DNA of 21,447 bases from an uncultured Ruminococcus sp. GTDB taxonomy: Bacteria; Bacillota; Clostridia; Oscillospirales; Ruminococcaceae. The position numbers and the translations under genes were made by a program. The notes beneath the pieces are model-generated. The model had not been told where the DNA came from. It saw only the letters and a list, made by a program, of their open reading frames with translations, and made no database searches. The stretch lies in contig CACYBC010000066.1 of assembly GCA_902772615.1 (NCBI GenBank), positions 1 to 21,447 on the forward strand, in the 5' to 3' direction. This document shows positions 5,468 to 14,274 of the stretch, one piece after another (the first letter of the stretch is position 1; each line of letters opens with the position of its first letter).

Positions 5468-6670
5468 ATGGCAGTAAGCATAAGCATCGTCGATCCGGAT
5501 AGCATCCTGAGATGCTCGGAAAGGGAGTCCGTGTTCTCTGACGGCATTGTGAATGCCAGCAATGACAGATTGTTTGTGTTTCCCGGTTTCTGTGATGTGC
5601 ATGTGCACTTCAGGGAGCCGGGCTTTTCTTATAAAGAGACGATACGCAGCGGAAGTCTCGCGGCTGCGCGCGGCGGATACACAGATGTGTGCTCGATGCC
5701 CAATCTCGACCCTGTACCGGATAGTCCGGAACACCTGGGGATCCAGCAGAAGATAATAGATGAGAGCGCAGTGGTCAGGGTGCATCCTTACGGAGCCATC
5801 ACGGTGAGGGAAGAAGGCAAAGTTCTTTCCGACATGGAGGAAATGGCGGAAGGGATCATAGCTTTCTCGGATGACGGAAAAGGAGTCCAGTCGGAGGAGA
5901 TGATGCGAAGAGCGATGATCAGGGCAAAAGCACTCGGAAAGATCATTGCCGCTCACTGCGAAGACAACTCACTGCTGAACAGCGGATATATACACGACGG
6001 CAGATATGCCGCGGAACACGGGCACAGAGGGATATCCTCAGCCAGCGAATACGTACAGATAGAGAGAGACCTCAGGCTGGCGGAAGAGACGGGATGCGCA
6101 TATCATGTCTGCCACATATCCACAAAAGAAAGTGTGGAAGCGATCAGGAGAGCCAAGAAGAGAGGCGTGGATGTGACATGCGAAACGGCGCCGCATTATC
6201 TGGTGCTCTGTGAGGATGATCTGCAGGAGGACGGGAGTTTCAAGATGAATCCTCCTCTGCGGAGCGCGGAGGACAGACAGGCGCTGATAGAAGGCCTTGC
6301 AGACGGCACGATAGACATGATCGCCACCGATCACGCTCCTCACAGTGCGGAGGAAAAGGGCAGAGGGCTTGAGAAGAGCGCATTCGGGATAACAGGCCTC
6401 GAAACAGCTTTCCCGGTGCTTTACAGCAAGCTTGTGCTGACGGGGAGGATAACTCTAGAGAAACTGATCGTCCTGATGTCATCGGCTCCGAGAAAGAGAT
6501 TCGGTATACAGGACGACCCGGGATATACAGTCTGGGATCTTGATGCGGTCAGCAGGATAGATCCGCGGGAATTCCTCTCAAAGGGCAGGTCTACGCCGTT
6601 CGAGGGAATGGAAGTCCATGGTTCATGCATCAAAACAGTTGCAAACGGAAGAGAAATATACAGGAGATAA
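5468..6670 (+). CDS. pyrC: Dihydroorotase, class I
   Basis: 400 residues, as expected. It cyclises carbamoyl aspartate to dihydroorotate, step three of UMP synthesis, in the cytoplasm. The metal-binding HVHFREPG is at 45-52 (H45, H47; R49 binds substrate). D135/D136 in FSDDGKG sit where class I enzymes carry their bridging acidic ligand, H163 (AAHCED) and H216 (CHIST) are metal ligands, and D288 in ATDHAPH is the catalytic aspartate. I chose ATG 5468 because a GGAGA ribosome binding site (5456-5460) lies 7 bases upstream; the frame stays open further upstream, but only through the attenuator. It is the first gene of the operon and directly controlled by the attenuator. Confidence 0.96.
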   Translation: MAVSISIVDPDSILRCSERESVFSDGIVNASNDRLFVFPGFCDVHVHFREPGFSYKETIRSGSLAAARGGYTDVCSMPNLDPVPDSPEHLGIQQKIIDESAVVRVHPYGAITVREEGKVLSDMEEMAEGIIAFSDDGKGVQSEEMMRRAMIRAKALGKIIAAHCEDNSLLNSGYIHDGRYAAEHGHRGISSASEYVQIERDLRLAEETGCAYHVCHISTKESVEAIRRAKKRGVDVTCETAPHYLVLCEDDLQEDGSFKMNPPLRSAEDRQALIEGLADGTIDMIATDHAPHSAEEKGRGLEKSAFGITGLETAFPVLYSKLVLTGRITLEKLIVLMSSAPRKRFGIQDDPGYTVWDLDAVSRIDPREFLSKGRSTPFEGMEVHGSCIKTVANGREIYRR

Positions 6671-6674
6671 GAAA

Positions 6675-9600
6675 ATGGCAAAGCGCAAGGACATCAATAA
6701 GATCCTCATCATCGGTTCAGGCCCCATCGTGATAGGACAGGCTGCGGAGTTCGACTATGCGGGAACACAGGCCTGCCTGGCACTCAAGGAGGAAGGCTAT
6801 CAGGTGATACTGTGCAACTCCAACCCTGCCACTATCATGACAGATACATCCATTGCAGACAAAGTCTACATGGAGCCTCTGACACTGGAATACATAGCAA
6901 AGATACTCAGATATGAACGCCCTGATGCGATCCTTCCGGGCATCGGAGGACAGACGGGGCTCAATCTTGCCGTCCAGCTTGAGAAGAAAGGTGTTCTCAA
7001 GGAGTGCGGAGTTGAGCTGCTCGGAACGTCCAGCCACAGCATCGAACTCGCGGAGGACCGCGAGATGTTCAAGGAGATGTGCATCTCCATTGGGGAGCCT
7101 GTAATACCGTCCGAGATCACCTACAGCGTGGAGGAGGCCGTAAAAGCAGCGGAGAACATAGGTTATCCTGTGGTGCTCAGACCGGCGTTCACTCTGGGAG
7201 GATCCGGCGGCGGATTTGCAAACGATATCACGGAACTTGAAGAGATAGCGGCAAATGCGTTCAACGTGTCTCCCGTTCATCAGGTGCTGGTGGAGAAGAG
7301 CGTCAAAGGGTTCAAGGAGATCGAGTTCGAGGTCATGCGCGACTCCAGGGACAATGCTATAACCATATGCGGGATGGAGAACGTGGATCCTGTCGGTGTG
7401 CACACCGGAGACAGTGTAGTCGTGGCTCCTATCCTCTCCCTTTCAGAGGCGGACCTGAAGATGCTCAATGACAGCGCCATCAAGATCATAAGAGAGCTCA
7501 AGATCAGCGGAGGATGCAACGTCCAGTTCGCGCTCAACCCCGAGACCAGCGAATACTTCCTCATCGAAGTCAATCCGAGAGTATCAAGATCCTCTGCGCT
7601 TGCTTCAAAGGCAAGCGGATACCCCATTGCCAGGGTGACAGCCAAGATAGCTGTAGGAATGACGCTGGACGAGATACCGGTTGCCGGAGGATATGCCTCA
7701 ACCGAACCGTCGCTGGATTACTATGTTGCGAAGTTCCCGAGGTTCCCGTTCGACAAGTTCCCGACCATATCAAACGAACTGGGGACACAGATGAAGGCTA
7801 CCGGAGAGGTCATGGGTATCGGTTCCAATCTTGAGGAGTGCATACTCAAGTCGGTTAGGTCTCTGGAGATAGGTGTCAATCATCTGTATATGAAGAAGTT
7901 CGACAGTTACAGCGACGGTGAACTTGAACAGTATGTATCGGAGTTCAGATCAGACGGAATGTTCGCGGTATGCGAGCTCCTGAGAAGAGGAACTTCCATT
8001 GCAAGGCTTCATGAACTTACAATGATCACCGAGCTGTTCCTGGAATCCTACAAAAAGATAGTCGACATGGAGAAGACTCTCAGGAAGAACGTAAACTCCA
8101 TTGATGTCCTCAGGGATGCCAAGAAGATGGGATTCTCCGACGGATACATAGCGCAGCTCTGGAACCTCAAGGAAGTCGAAGTATATGAGAGGAGGAAGAA
8201 CAACGGAATAACCCCCGTGTTCAGGATGGTGGACACACTGCACACCGGCAAGTACATACCGTATCTGTACTCTTCATACTCCGGTGAAAATGAGTCGAGA
8301 CTCACGGAGTTCAAGAAGATAGTGGTGCTGGGAGCAGGCCCCATCAGGATCGGACAGGGAGTCGAATTCGATTACTCTTCAGTCCATTCGGTCCAGACCA
8401 TCAAGCGCTCCAAGTATGAAGCGATAATAATCAACAACAACCCGGAGACGGTATCCACGGACTATACGACTGCGGATAAGCTCTATTTTGAGCCTCTGAC
8501 CGTCGAGGATGTCATGGCGATAATCGATTATGAGCAGCCCGATGACGTGGTTGTGTCTCTCGGAGGACAGACGGCCATCAATCTGACACAGCCTCTTCTG
8601 GACAGAGGAGTCAAGATCGTCGGGACGAACTGCGAAGCCATCGATACTGCCGAGAACCGCGAAAGCTTTGAGAGGATACTCAAGGAACTTGATATCCCCC
8701 AGCCGGAAGGAGATGCAGTCACCGACATAGAAGAGGGCGTAAAGGTAGCGGAGAGGATAGGGTATCCGGTGCTGGTAAGACCTTCCTTCGTACTGGGAGG
8801 CAGAGCGATGCAGATCGTCTCCAACGAAGAGCAGCTCAGGCATTACCTCCGGACAGCCGTTGAGATAGACAAGGATAAGCCTGTCCTTGTGGACCACTAC
8901 ATCGAGGGAAAGGAACTTGAGGTGGACGCGGTCTGCGACGGCAACGACGTCTTTGTGCCCGGCATAATGGAGCTGGTGGAGAGAACCGGTATCCACTCCG
9001 GAGACTCCATAAGCGTATATCCGACATTCAGTGTGTCTGACAAGGTCAAGGGCGTGATCCTGCAGTATGCGAAGAAACTTGGACTTGGCATAGGCATCAG
9101 AGGACTCTATAATATCCAGTTCATAGTGGACAGGAACGAAGATGTCTACATCATCGAAGTGAACCCGAGATCGTCCCGTACAGTTCCGTTCCTTTCCAAG
9201 GCGACCGGATATTCTCTGGCAGATATCGCAACGGAAGTCACTCTCGGCAAGACTCTCAAGGAGCAGGGGATATTCACTCTGTACCCCGATGAGAAGAAGA
9301 GGTATTACGTGAAGGTGCCGGTCTTCTCATTCAACAAGATAAAAGGTTTGGACGCGTATCTGAGTCCTGAGATGAAGTCCACCGGCGAAGCGATCGGTTA
9401 CGATGACAAACTCAACAGAGCCCTTTACAAGGCGCTTCAGGCCGCGGGAACGAAAGTCCAGAACTACGGCACGGTATTCGTGACCGTGGCAGATAAGGAC
9501 AAAGAGGAGGCTCTGCCTCTTGTCAGGAGATTCTACAACCTCGGATTCAACATCCAGGCGACCTCCGGAACGGCGCAGTATCTCAAGGACCGGGGAATCA

Positions 9601-9848
9601 GGACCCATGTTCTCGGAAAGATCGGTGACGGAAGCGATGATATACCCGAGGCGATCAGACAGGGTTATCTCTCCTACATCATCAACACCAGAGACCCGGG
9701 CTCGATCAATGAAGAGAGCGACGGCGGACAGATAAGAAAACTTGCCACAGAGAACAATGTGTCGATCTTCACATCGCTCGACACGGTCAGGGTACTTCTG
9801 GATGTCCTCGAAGAAACGACGCTGACGATCTCGACTATCGACGCGTGA
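6675..9848 (+). CDS. carB: Carbamoyl-phosphate synthase large subunit
   Basis: 1057 residues, full length. It joins ammonia, bicarbonate and two ATP into carbamoyl phosphate. There are two homologous halves, each with a Rossmann-like start (GSGPIVIGQ near 14-22; GAGPIRIGQ near 555) and an ATP-grasp core ending in EVNPR (EVNPRVSRSS in the first half, EVNPRSSRT in the second). A C-terminal regulatory MGS-like domain begins near 930; in other CarB proteins it binds UMP, IMP or ornithine. An AGGAGAT site overlapping the end of pyrC lies 6 bases before ATG. Normally the glutaminase subunit gene carA stands directly upstream; here pyrC does. The partner must be encoded elsewhere, or the enzyme uses free ammonia. 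Confidence 0.97.
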   Translation: MAKRKDINKILIIGSGPIVIGQAAEFDYAGTQACLALKEEGYQVILCNSNPATIMTDTSIADKVYMEPLTLEYIAKILRYERPDAILPGIGGQTGLNLAVQLEKKGVLKECGVELLGTSSHSIELAEDREMFKEMCISIGEPVIPSEITYSVEEAVKAAENIGYPVVLRPAFTLGGSGGGFANDITELEEIAANAFNVSPVHQVLVEKSVKGFKEIEFEVMRDSRDNAITICGMENVDPVGVHTGDSVVVAPILSLSEADLKMLNDSAIKIIRELKISGGCNVQFALNPETSEYFLIEVNPRVSRSSALASKASGYPIARVTAKIAVGMTLDEIPVAGGYASTEPSLDYYVAKFPRFPFDKFPTISNELGTQMKATGEVMGIGSNLEECILKSVRSLEIGVNHLYMKKFDSYSDGELEQYVSEFRSDGMFAVCELLRRGTSIARLHELTMITELFLESYKKIVDMEKTLRKNVNSIDVLRDAKKMGFSDGYIAQLWNLKEVEVYERRKNNGITPVFRMVDTLHTGKYIPYLYSSYSGENESRLTEFKKIVVLGAGPIRIGQGVEFDYSSVHSVQTIKRSKYEAIIINNNPETVSTDYTTADKLYFEPLTVEDVMAIIDYEQPDDVVVSLGGQTAINLTQPLLDRGVKIVGTNCEAIDTAENRESFERILKELDIPQPEGDAVTDIEEGVKVAERIGYPVLVRPSFVLGGRAMQIVSNEEQLRHYLRTAVEIDKDKPVLVDHYIEGKELEVDAVCDGNDVFVPGIMELVERTGIHSGDSISVYPTFSVSDKVKGVILQYAKKLGLGIGIRGLYNIQFIVDRNEDVYIIEVNPRSSRTVPFLSKATGYSLADIATEVTLGKTLKEQGIFTLYPDEKKRYYVKVPVFSFNKIKGLDAYLSPEMKSTGEAIGYDDKLNRALYKALQAAGTKVQNYGTVFVTVADKDKEEALPLVRRFYNLGFNIQATSGTAQYLKDRGIRTHVLGKIGDGSDDIPEAIRQGYLSYIINTRDPGSINEESDGGQIRKLATENNVSIFTSLDTVRVLLDVLEETTLTISTIDA

Positions 9849-9858
9849 GGAGGTATAG

Positions 9859-10593
9859 GTGAAGGAGTCCGTATTCAGAATAAAAGAGAACAGGAATATA
9901 GCCCCTTTGACGTTCCTGATGGTGCTGGAAGGCGACTGTGCCGGCATGGACAGGCCCGGACAGTTCGTCAACATAAAGATCGAGGGATTCTTCCTCAGAC
10001 GGCCGATATCTGTGTGTGATATAAGGGACAGCGAACTTACTCTGATATACAAGACAGTCGGAAAAGGGACCCTTGCCATGTCCGGGATGAAAGAAGGACA
10101 GGAACTGTCGCTGCTCACGGGACTGGGAAACGGGTATGACATTACAAAAGCGGGAGAGGCGCCGCTTCTTCTGGGGGGCGGGGCAGGCGTGCCTCCTCTC
10201 TATCTCCTTGCAAGAAAACTCAGAGAAGAAGGAAAGAAAGTCAGCGTGGTACTGGGATTCAACCGCAGTGAAGAGATCTTCTTCGAGAAGGAATTCAGCG
10301 ATCTGGGGTGTGATGTCACGGTGACAACAGTCGACGGCAGCGCCGGAGTCAGAGGTTTCGTGACAGACGGTATGCCGGAACACTACAGTTATTTCTACAC
10401 CTGCGGTCCGGAACCGATGCTGCGAGCTGTCAAGAGAGCTACAGCCACATCAGGACAGTTCAGTTTCGAGGAGAGGATGGGATGCGGATTCGGAGCCTGT
10501 ATGGGCTGCACCTGCCGCACTGTCACCGGATATAAGAGGATCTGCAAGGACGGGCCTGTTCTGGAGAAGGAGGAGATCCTGTGGGAAGACTGA
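9859..10593 (+). CDS. pyrK: Dihydroorotate dehydrogenase electron-transfer subunit (FAD, 2Fe-2S)
   Basis: 244 residues, starting with GTG behind a GAGGAGG site (9847-9853). It passes electrons from dihydroorotate oxidation, via FMN in PyrD, to NAD+. RRPISV (48-53) is the flavin-binding motif of the ferredoxin-reductase fold, GGGAGVPP (106-113) begins the nucleotide-binding domain, and the cysteines C209, C214, C217 and C229 bind the 2Fe-2S cluster that bridges to PyrD. It lies 10 bases after carB and overlaps pyrD by 13 bases, consistent with stoichiometric assembly of the PyrD2K2 complex. Confidence 0.95.
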   Translation: MKESVFRIKENRNIAPLTFLMVLEGDCAGMDRPGQFVNIKIEGFFLRRPISVCDIRDSELTLIYKTVGKGTLAMSGMKEGQELSLLTGLGNGYDITKAGEAPLLLGGGAGVPPLYLLARKLREEGKKVSVVLGFNRSEEIFFEKEFSDLGCDVTVTTVDGSAGVRGFVTDGMPEHYSYFYTCGPEPMLRAVKRATATSGQFSFEERMGCGFGACMGCTCRTVTGYKRICKDGPVLEKEEILWED

Positions 10594-11498
10594 GTACAAT
10601 GCTCTGCGGAGCGGAACTGGACAGCCCGATCATTCCGGCGTCCGGCACATTCGGGTACGGGTATGAATTCGCGGAACTGTATGATATAAACATCCTGGGA
10701 ACGTTTTCGTTCAAGGGGACAACACTGGAACCGCGCTTCGGGAACCCCACGCCGAGAATAGCGGAAGCTTCTTCCGGTATGCTGAATGCCGTGGGACTGC
10801 AGAATCCCGGTGTGGATAAAGTGATCAGCGAGGAACTGCCTAAACTGGCGAAGGTGTTCAGAAAGCCGGTCATGGCGAATGTGAGCGGATTCTCTGTGGA
10901 CGAATATGTTGAGACGTGCGCAAAACTCGACGCGCAGGAACAGGTGGGATGGCTCGAGGTAAACATCAGTTGTCCTAATGTTCACGGCGGCGGAATGAGC
11001 TTCGGAACAAGCGCGGCTTCAGCGGCAGAGGTCACCAGAGAAGTCAAAAAGGTAACTTCGAAGCCGGTGATAATGAAACTGTCTCCGAACGTTACCGATA
11101 TAACTGCCATAGCAAGAGCCTGTGAGGAGGCCGGCGCGGACGGCATAAGCCTTATAAACACCCTTATGGGGATGAGGCTGGACATACGCAGAAGAAGGCC
11201 GGTCCTGGCAAACAGGACAGGGGGACTCTCGGGTCCTGCGGTGTTCCCGGTCGCTCTCAGAATGGTCTGGGACGTATATGAAGCTGTCAGCATCCCGGTG
11301 GTAGGCATGGGCGGAGTCTCATCAGCAGAAGACGTTATCGAGATGATGCTTGCAGGAGCAACTGCTGTGGAGATAGGATCGGCGAATCTGACGGATCCCT
11401 ATATCTGCAGGGATATCACAGAAAGACTCCCGGAACTGATGGACAGTCTCGGGATCGTAGATATAAAAGACATCATTGGAGGAGCACACAATGGGTAA
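10581..11498 (+). CDS. pyrD: Dihydroorotate dehydrogenase catalytic subunit, class 1B (NAD-linked)
   Basis: 305 residues, FMN-containing TIM barrel that oxidises dihydroorotate to orotate in the cytoplasm. GTG start behind AAGGAGGAG (10567-10575). SGTFGYG (21-27) and K45 lie in the FMN/substrate region, SGMLNAVGLQN (65-75) binds substrate, and C131 in VNISCPNVHGGG is the catalytic base that marks class 1 enzymes. Cysteine rather than serine, plus the adjacent pyrK, makes it class 1B. It overlaps pyrK by 13 bases and pyrF by 8 bases. Confidence 0.96.
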   Translation: MGRLSTMLCGAELDSPIIPASGTFGYGYEFAELYDINILGTFSFKGTTLEPRFGNPTPRIAEASSGMLNAVGLQNPGVDKVISEELPKLAKVFRKPVMANVSGFSVDEYVETCAKLDAQEQVGWLEVNISCPNVHGGGMSFGTSAASAAEVTREVKKVTSKPVIMKLSPNVTDITAIARACEEAGADGISLINTLMGMRLDIRRRRPVLANRTGGLSGPAVFPVALRMVWDVYEAVSIPVVGMGGVSSAEDVIEMMLAGATAVEIGSANLTDPYICRDITERLPELMDSLGIVDIKDIIGGAHNG

Positions 11499-12189
11499 GG
11501 ATGTCATCATCGCCTGCGATTTCAGCAGCGCCGAAGAGACACTGACTTTTCTGGACAGATTCACCGGAAAGAAACCGTTCGTAAAGATCGGAATGGAGCT
11601 TTTCTATTCCGCAGGACCGGAGATCGTTAAGGAGATCAAGAAGAGAGGACACAGGATATTCCTTGACCTTAAGCTTCATGACATCCCGAATACGGTAAAA
11701 AAGTCGATGGCGGCGCTTTCGTCGCTGGATGTGGACATCTGCAATCTTCATGCAGCAGGCGGTGCGGCGATGATGAAGGCGGCTCTTGAAGGCCTGACAA
11801 GACCCGACGGAACCAGGCCGCTGCTCATTGCGGTGACTCAGCTCACGAGCATCGACCAGCAGACGCTGGAAGAAGAGCTTCATATCAGGGAACCGCTGGC
11901 TGACGTGGTGATGGATTATGCCAGGAATGCGGCAACTGCGGGACTGGACGGAGTGGTATGCTCACCGCTGGAAGCAGGCAAAGTCCACGAAGCGTGCGGA
12001 AACGGATTCCTCACGGTAACTCCCGGGATCAGATTCGCAGACAGCTCAAGCGACGATCAGAAAAGGATAATGACGCCTGCCCAGGCAAAGATCGAAGGCT
12101 GCGATTATATCGTGGTAGGCAGAGTGATCACTGCGGCGGAAGATCCGGTTGCGGCATATGAAAGATGCTGCGCGGAATTCATAGACTGA
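11491..12189 (+). CDS. pyrF: Orotidine 5'-phosphate decarboxylase
   Basis: 232 residues, typical of the short bacterial form. It decarboxylates OMP to UMP, the last step of the pathway. The catalytic array is D10, K32, then D59, K61 and D64 in FLDLKLHDIPNT (the D-x-K-x-x-D signature). The phosphate-binding end is in TPGIR and VGRVIT in the last third. ATG 11491 was chosen because GGAGGAG (11478-11484) lies 6 bases upstream; this start overlaps the end of pyrD by 8 bases. An ATG five codons earlier sits inside the ribosome binding site and is unlikely. Confidence 0.95.
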   Translation: MGKDVIIACDFSSAEETLTFLDRFTGKKPFVKIGMELFYSAGPEIVKEIKKRGHRIFLDLKLHDIPNTVKKSMAALSSLDVDICNLHAAGGAAMMKAALEGLTRPDGTRPLLIAVTQLTSIDQQTLEEELHIREPLADVVMDYARNAATAGLDGVVCSPLEAGKVHEACGNGFLTVTPGIRFADSSSDDQKRIMTPAQAKIEGCDYIVVGRVITAAEDPVAAYERCCAEFID

Positions 12190-12203
12190 GAGGAGAGCAA
12201 GGA

Positions 12204-12842
12204 ATGGAACTGAACAGACAGATAGCAGAGGATCTGCTGAAGATAAAAGCGGTGTTCTTCCGCCCGGAAGAGCCCTTCACATGGGCAAGCGGGATAAAGA
12301 GCCCGGTGTACTGTGACAACAGACTGACGCTTACAGCCCCGGATGTCAGGAATGATGTTGAGAACGGACTGGCGGAGCTTATAAAGAAGCATTATCCCGA
12401 GGTGCAGGTCCTTATGGGCACGTCCACGGCGGGGATCGCGCATGCGGCAATTGTGGGTCATATCATGGGACTCCCCATGGGATATGTCCGCTCCGGCAGC
12501 AAGGATCACGGGAGGCAGAATCAGATCGAAGGTAAACTTGAACCGGGACAGAAAGTCGTAGTCGTCGAGGATCTGATATCAACCGGCGGAAGCGTCATAG
12601 AGGTCGTCAACGTCCTCAGAGAAGCAGGAGCAGAAGTGCTCGGTATAGTGTCGATCTTCACCTATGGCATGAAGAAAGGGCTGGAGAGACTGGCTGAGGC
12701 CGATGTAGAGAATCATTCTCTGACCGATTTTGACTGCATTGCCCGGGTAGCATCAGAGACGGGATATATCAGGCCTGAGGACGTCAGAAGGCTGATAGCG
12801 TTCAGGGATAATCCTTATGACGAGAGCTGGATAGGAGCATAA
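12204..12842 (+). CDS. pyrE: Orotate phosphoribosyltransferase
   Basis: 212 residues, usual length. It joins orotate to PRPP to make OMP. The PRPP-binding loop VVVVEDLISTGGSV spans about 118-131, with the acidic pair E122/D123. A K-D-H-G-R-x-x segment near 100-106 corresponds to the flexible catalytic loop, and the phosphoribosyltransferase fold is recognisable throughout. ATG 12204 lies behind GAGAGGAGAG (12189-12198), 14 bases after pyrF ends. An alternative upstream start would overlap pyrF and has no ribosome binding site. It is followed with a single base gap by pyrB. Confidence 0.95.
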   Translation: MELNRQIAEDLLKIKAVFFRPEEPFTWASGIKSPVYCDNRLTLTAPDVRNDVENGLAELIKKHYPEVQVLMGTSTAGIAHAAIVGHIMGLPMGYVRSGSKDHGRQNQIEGKLEPGQKVVVVEDLISTGGSVIEVVNVLREAGAEVLGIVSIFTYGMKKGLERLAEADVENHSLTDFDCIARVASETGYIRPEDVRRLIAFRDNPYDESWIGA

Positions 12843-12843
12843 A

Positions 12844-13806
12844 ATGAGAAGCATAATCGACATACTGGACCTGAGCACGGAAGAACTGGATGAACTTATA
12901 GCGACAGCCCTTGACATCATCGGCCATCCCAGGAAGTATTCGCATATATGCGACGGGCTGAAGCTCGCAACGCTCTTCTTTGAACCGTCCACAAGGACAA
13001 GGATGAGCTTTGAAGCTGCGATGTATGAACTGGGAGGTCACGTCATCTCCATGGCAAGCGCGGCTTCCTCTTCCGCAGCTAAGGGGGAGAGCGTAGCAGA
13101 CACGGTCAAGGTGATTAGCTGCTATGCGGACATAATCGCCATTAGGCATCCGAAGGAAGGAGCAGCCCTTGTAGCGGCGAACAATGCCTCCATTCCCGTG
13201 ATAAACGGGGGAGACGGCGGACACTGTCATCCGACACAGACCCTGGCTGATCTTCTGACGATCTACAGGGAGAAGGGAAGACTTGACGGACTTACCATCG
13301 GGGTCTGCGGGGATCTGAAATTCGGCAGGACCGTTCACTCCCTGATCAATGCGATGTCAAGATATGAAGGCACGAGATTCGTTCTGATCTCCCCTGAGGA
13401 ACTGAGAGTTCCCGATTATGTCATAAATGAAGCACTTGTCAGAAAGGGCGTTCCATACAGTGAGACGACGGATCTGGATAAGGCCATGCCGGAACTTGAC
13501 ATCCTGTACATGACGAGGATACAGAGGGAGAGGTTCTTCAATGAGGAAGAGTACCTCAGGCTGAAGGATTCATACATCCTGACAGCCGACAGGATGAAGA
13601 ATGCCGGGGATGACATGATAGTCATGCATCCTCTTCCGCGTGTAAACGAGATAAGCGTAGCGGTGGATGACGATCCCAGGGCTTGTTATTTCAAACAGGT
13701 GCTAAACGGGAAATACATGAGAATGGCGCTTATGCTCAAGCTTCTCGCCGAGGCGGGAAAACTTGAATCAACAGGGCTGAACGGCTCGAGGACAGTCACT
13801 CTGTAG
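12844..13806 (+). CDS. pyrB: Aspartate carbamoyltransferase catalytic subunit
   Basis: 320 residues. It condenses carbamoyl phosphate with aspartate, the committed step. The carbamoyl-phosphate motif STRTR is at 49-53 in FFEPSTRTRMSFE. The 80s loop is at SSSAAKGES, with K80 reaching the active site of the neighbouring subunit. HCHPTQT (about 134-140) carries the conserved H and Q, and TRIQRERF carries the aspartate-binding R. HPLPR near the C-terminus completes the active site. It is followed by pyrI, so the enzyme should be the allosteric catalytic/regulatory assembly known from enteric bacteria and several clostridia. AGGAG (12833-12837) precedes ATG. Confidence 0.96.
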   Translation: MRSIIDILDLSTEELDELIATALDIIGHPRKYSHICDGLKLATLFFEPSTRTRMSFEAAMYELGGHVISMASAASSSAAKGESVADTVKVISCYADIIAIRHPKEGAALVAANNASIPVINGGDGGHCHPTQTLADLLTIYREKGRLDGLTIGVCGDLKFGRTVHSLINAMSRYEGTRFVLISPEELRVPDYVINEALVRKGVPYSETTDLDKAMPELDILYMTRIQRERFFNEEEYLRLKDSYILTADRMKNAGDDMIVMHPLPRVNEISVAVDDDPRACYFKQVLNGKYMRMALMLKLLAEAGKLESTGLNGSRTVTL

Positions 13807-13817
13807 GAGGACGGAAA

Positions 13818-14234
13818 ATGAACGTGGATCCGATAAAAAACGGGATAGTGATAGATCACATAACTGCAGGGAAAGGTGCGCAGATATACTCGCTCCTGGG
13901 CTTGGACTCCCTTGATGTGTCTGTGGCGCTGATCCGGAACGTGGCAAGTAAAAGACTCGGAAGGAAAGATATAATAAAGATAGACGCGGAGATACCGGTG
14001 GACTTTGATGTTATAGGATATGTGGATCCCGGCGCAACGGTGAACATCATCAGAAATGGCAGCACTGTGGAGAAGAGAACGATGGAGCTTCCTGAACTGC
14101 TGACTGATGTGATAAAATGCAGGAATCCGAGATGCATCACCACCACGGAGCAGGAACTGAAACATGTCTTCCGTCTGGCAGATGCGGAAAAGATGGAATA
14201 CAGATGCATCTACTGTGAGACAAAAGCCGAATAG
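13818..14234 (+). CDS. pyrI: Aspartate carbamoyltransferase regulatory subunit
   Basis: 138 residues, slightly shorter than the E. coli protein (153). The N-terminal domain (about 1-95) binds nucleotide effectors such as CTP or ATP, and the C-terminal domain binds zinc. The four zinc cysteines are present with family spacing: C101, C106, C130 and C133. TAGGAGG (13804-13810) lies 7 bases before ATG and overlaps the end of pyrB, so the two are probably translated together. Its presence adds end-product feedback on the enzyme on top of the PyrR-type attenuation of the operon. Confidence 0.95.
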   Translation: MNVDPIKNGIVIDHITAGKGAQIYSLLGLDSLDVSVALIRNVASKRLGRKDIIKIDAEIPVDFDVIGYVDPGATVNIIRNGSTVEKRTMELPELLTDVIKCRNPRCITTTEQELKHVFRLADAEKMEYRCIYCETKAE

Positions 14235-14274
14235 AACGCCGTACGGGGCGGCTTACGGACAAGGAGCAGCTGCG

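Noticed and set aside
6675..9848. Several minus-strand frames of 60-270 codons opposite carB
   Set aside because: They sit antisense to an unmistakable full-length CarB, have no ribosome binding sites, and arise from its codon use.
14164..14274. A start for the last pyr-operon gene 37 codons upstream, inside pyrI
   Set aside because: There is no ribosome binding site, and the extra residues are a frame-shifted copy of pyrI coding sequence; ATG 14275 is better supported.
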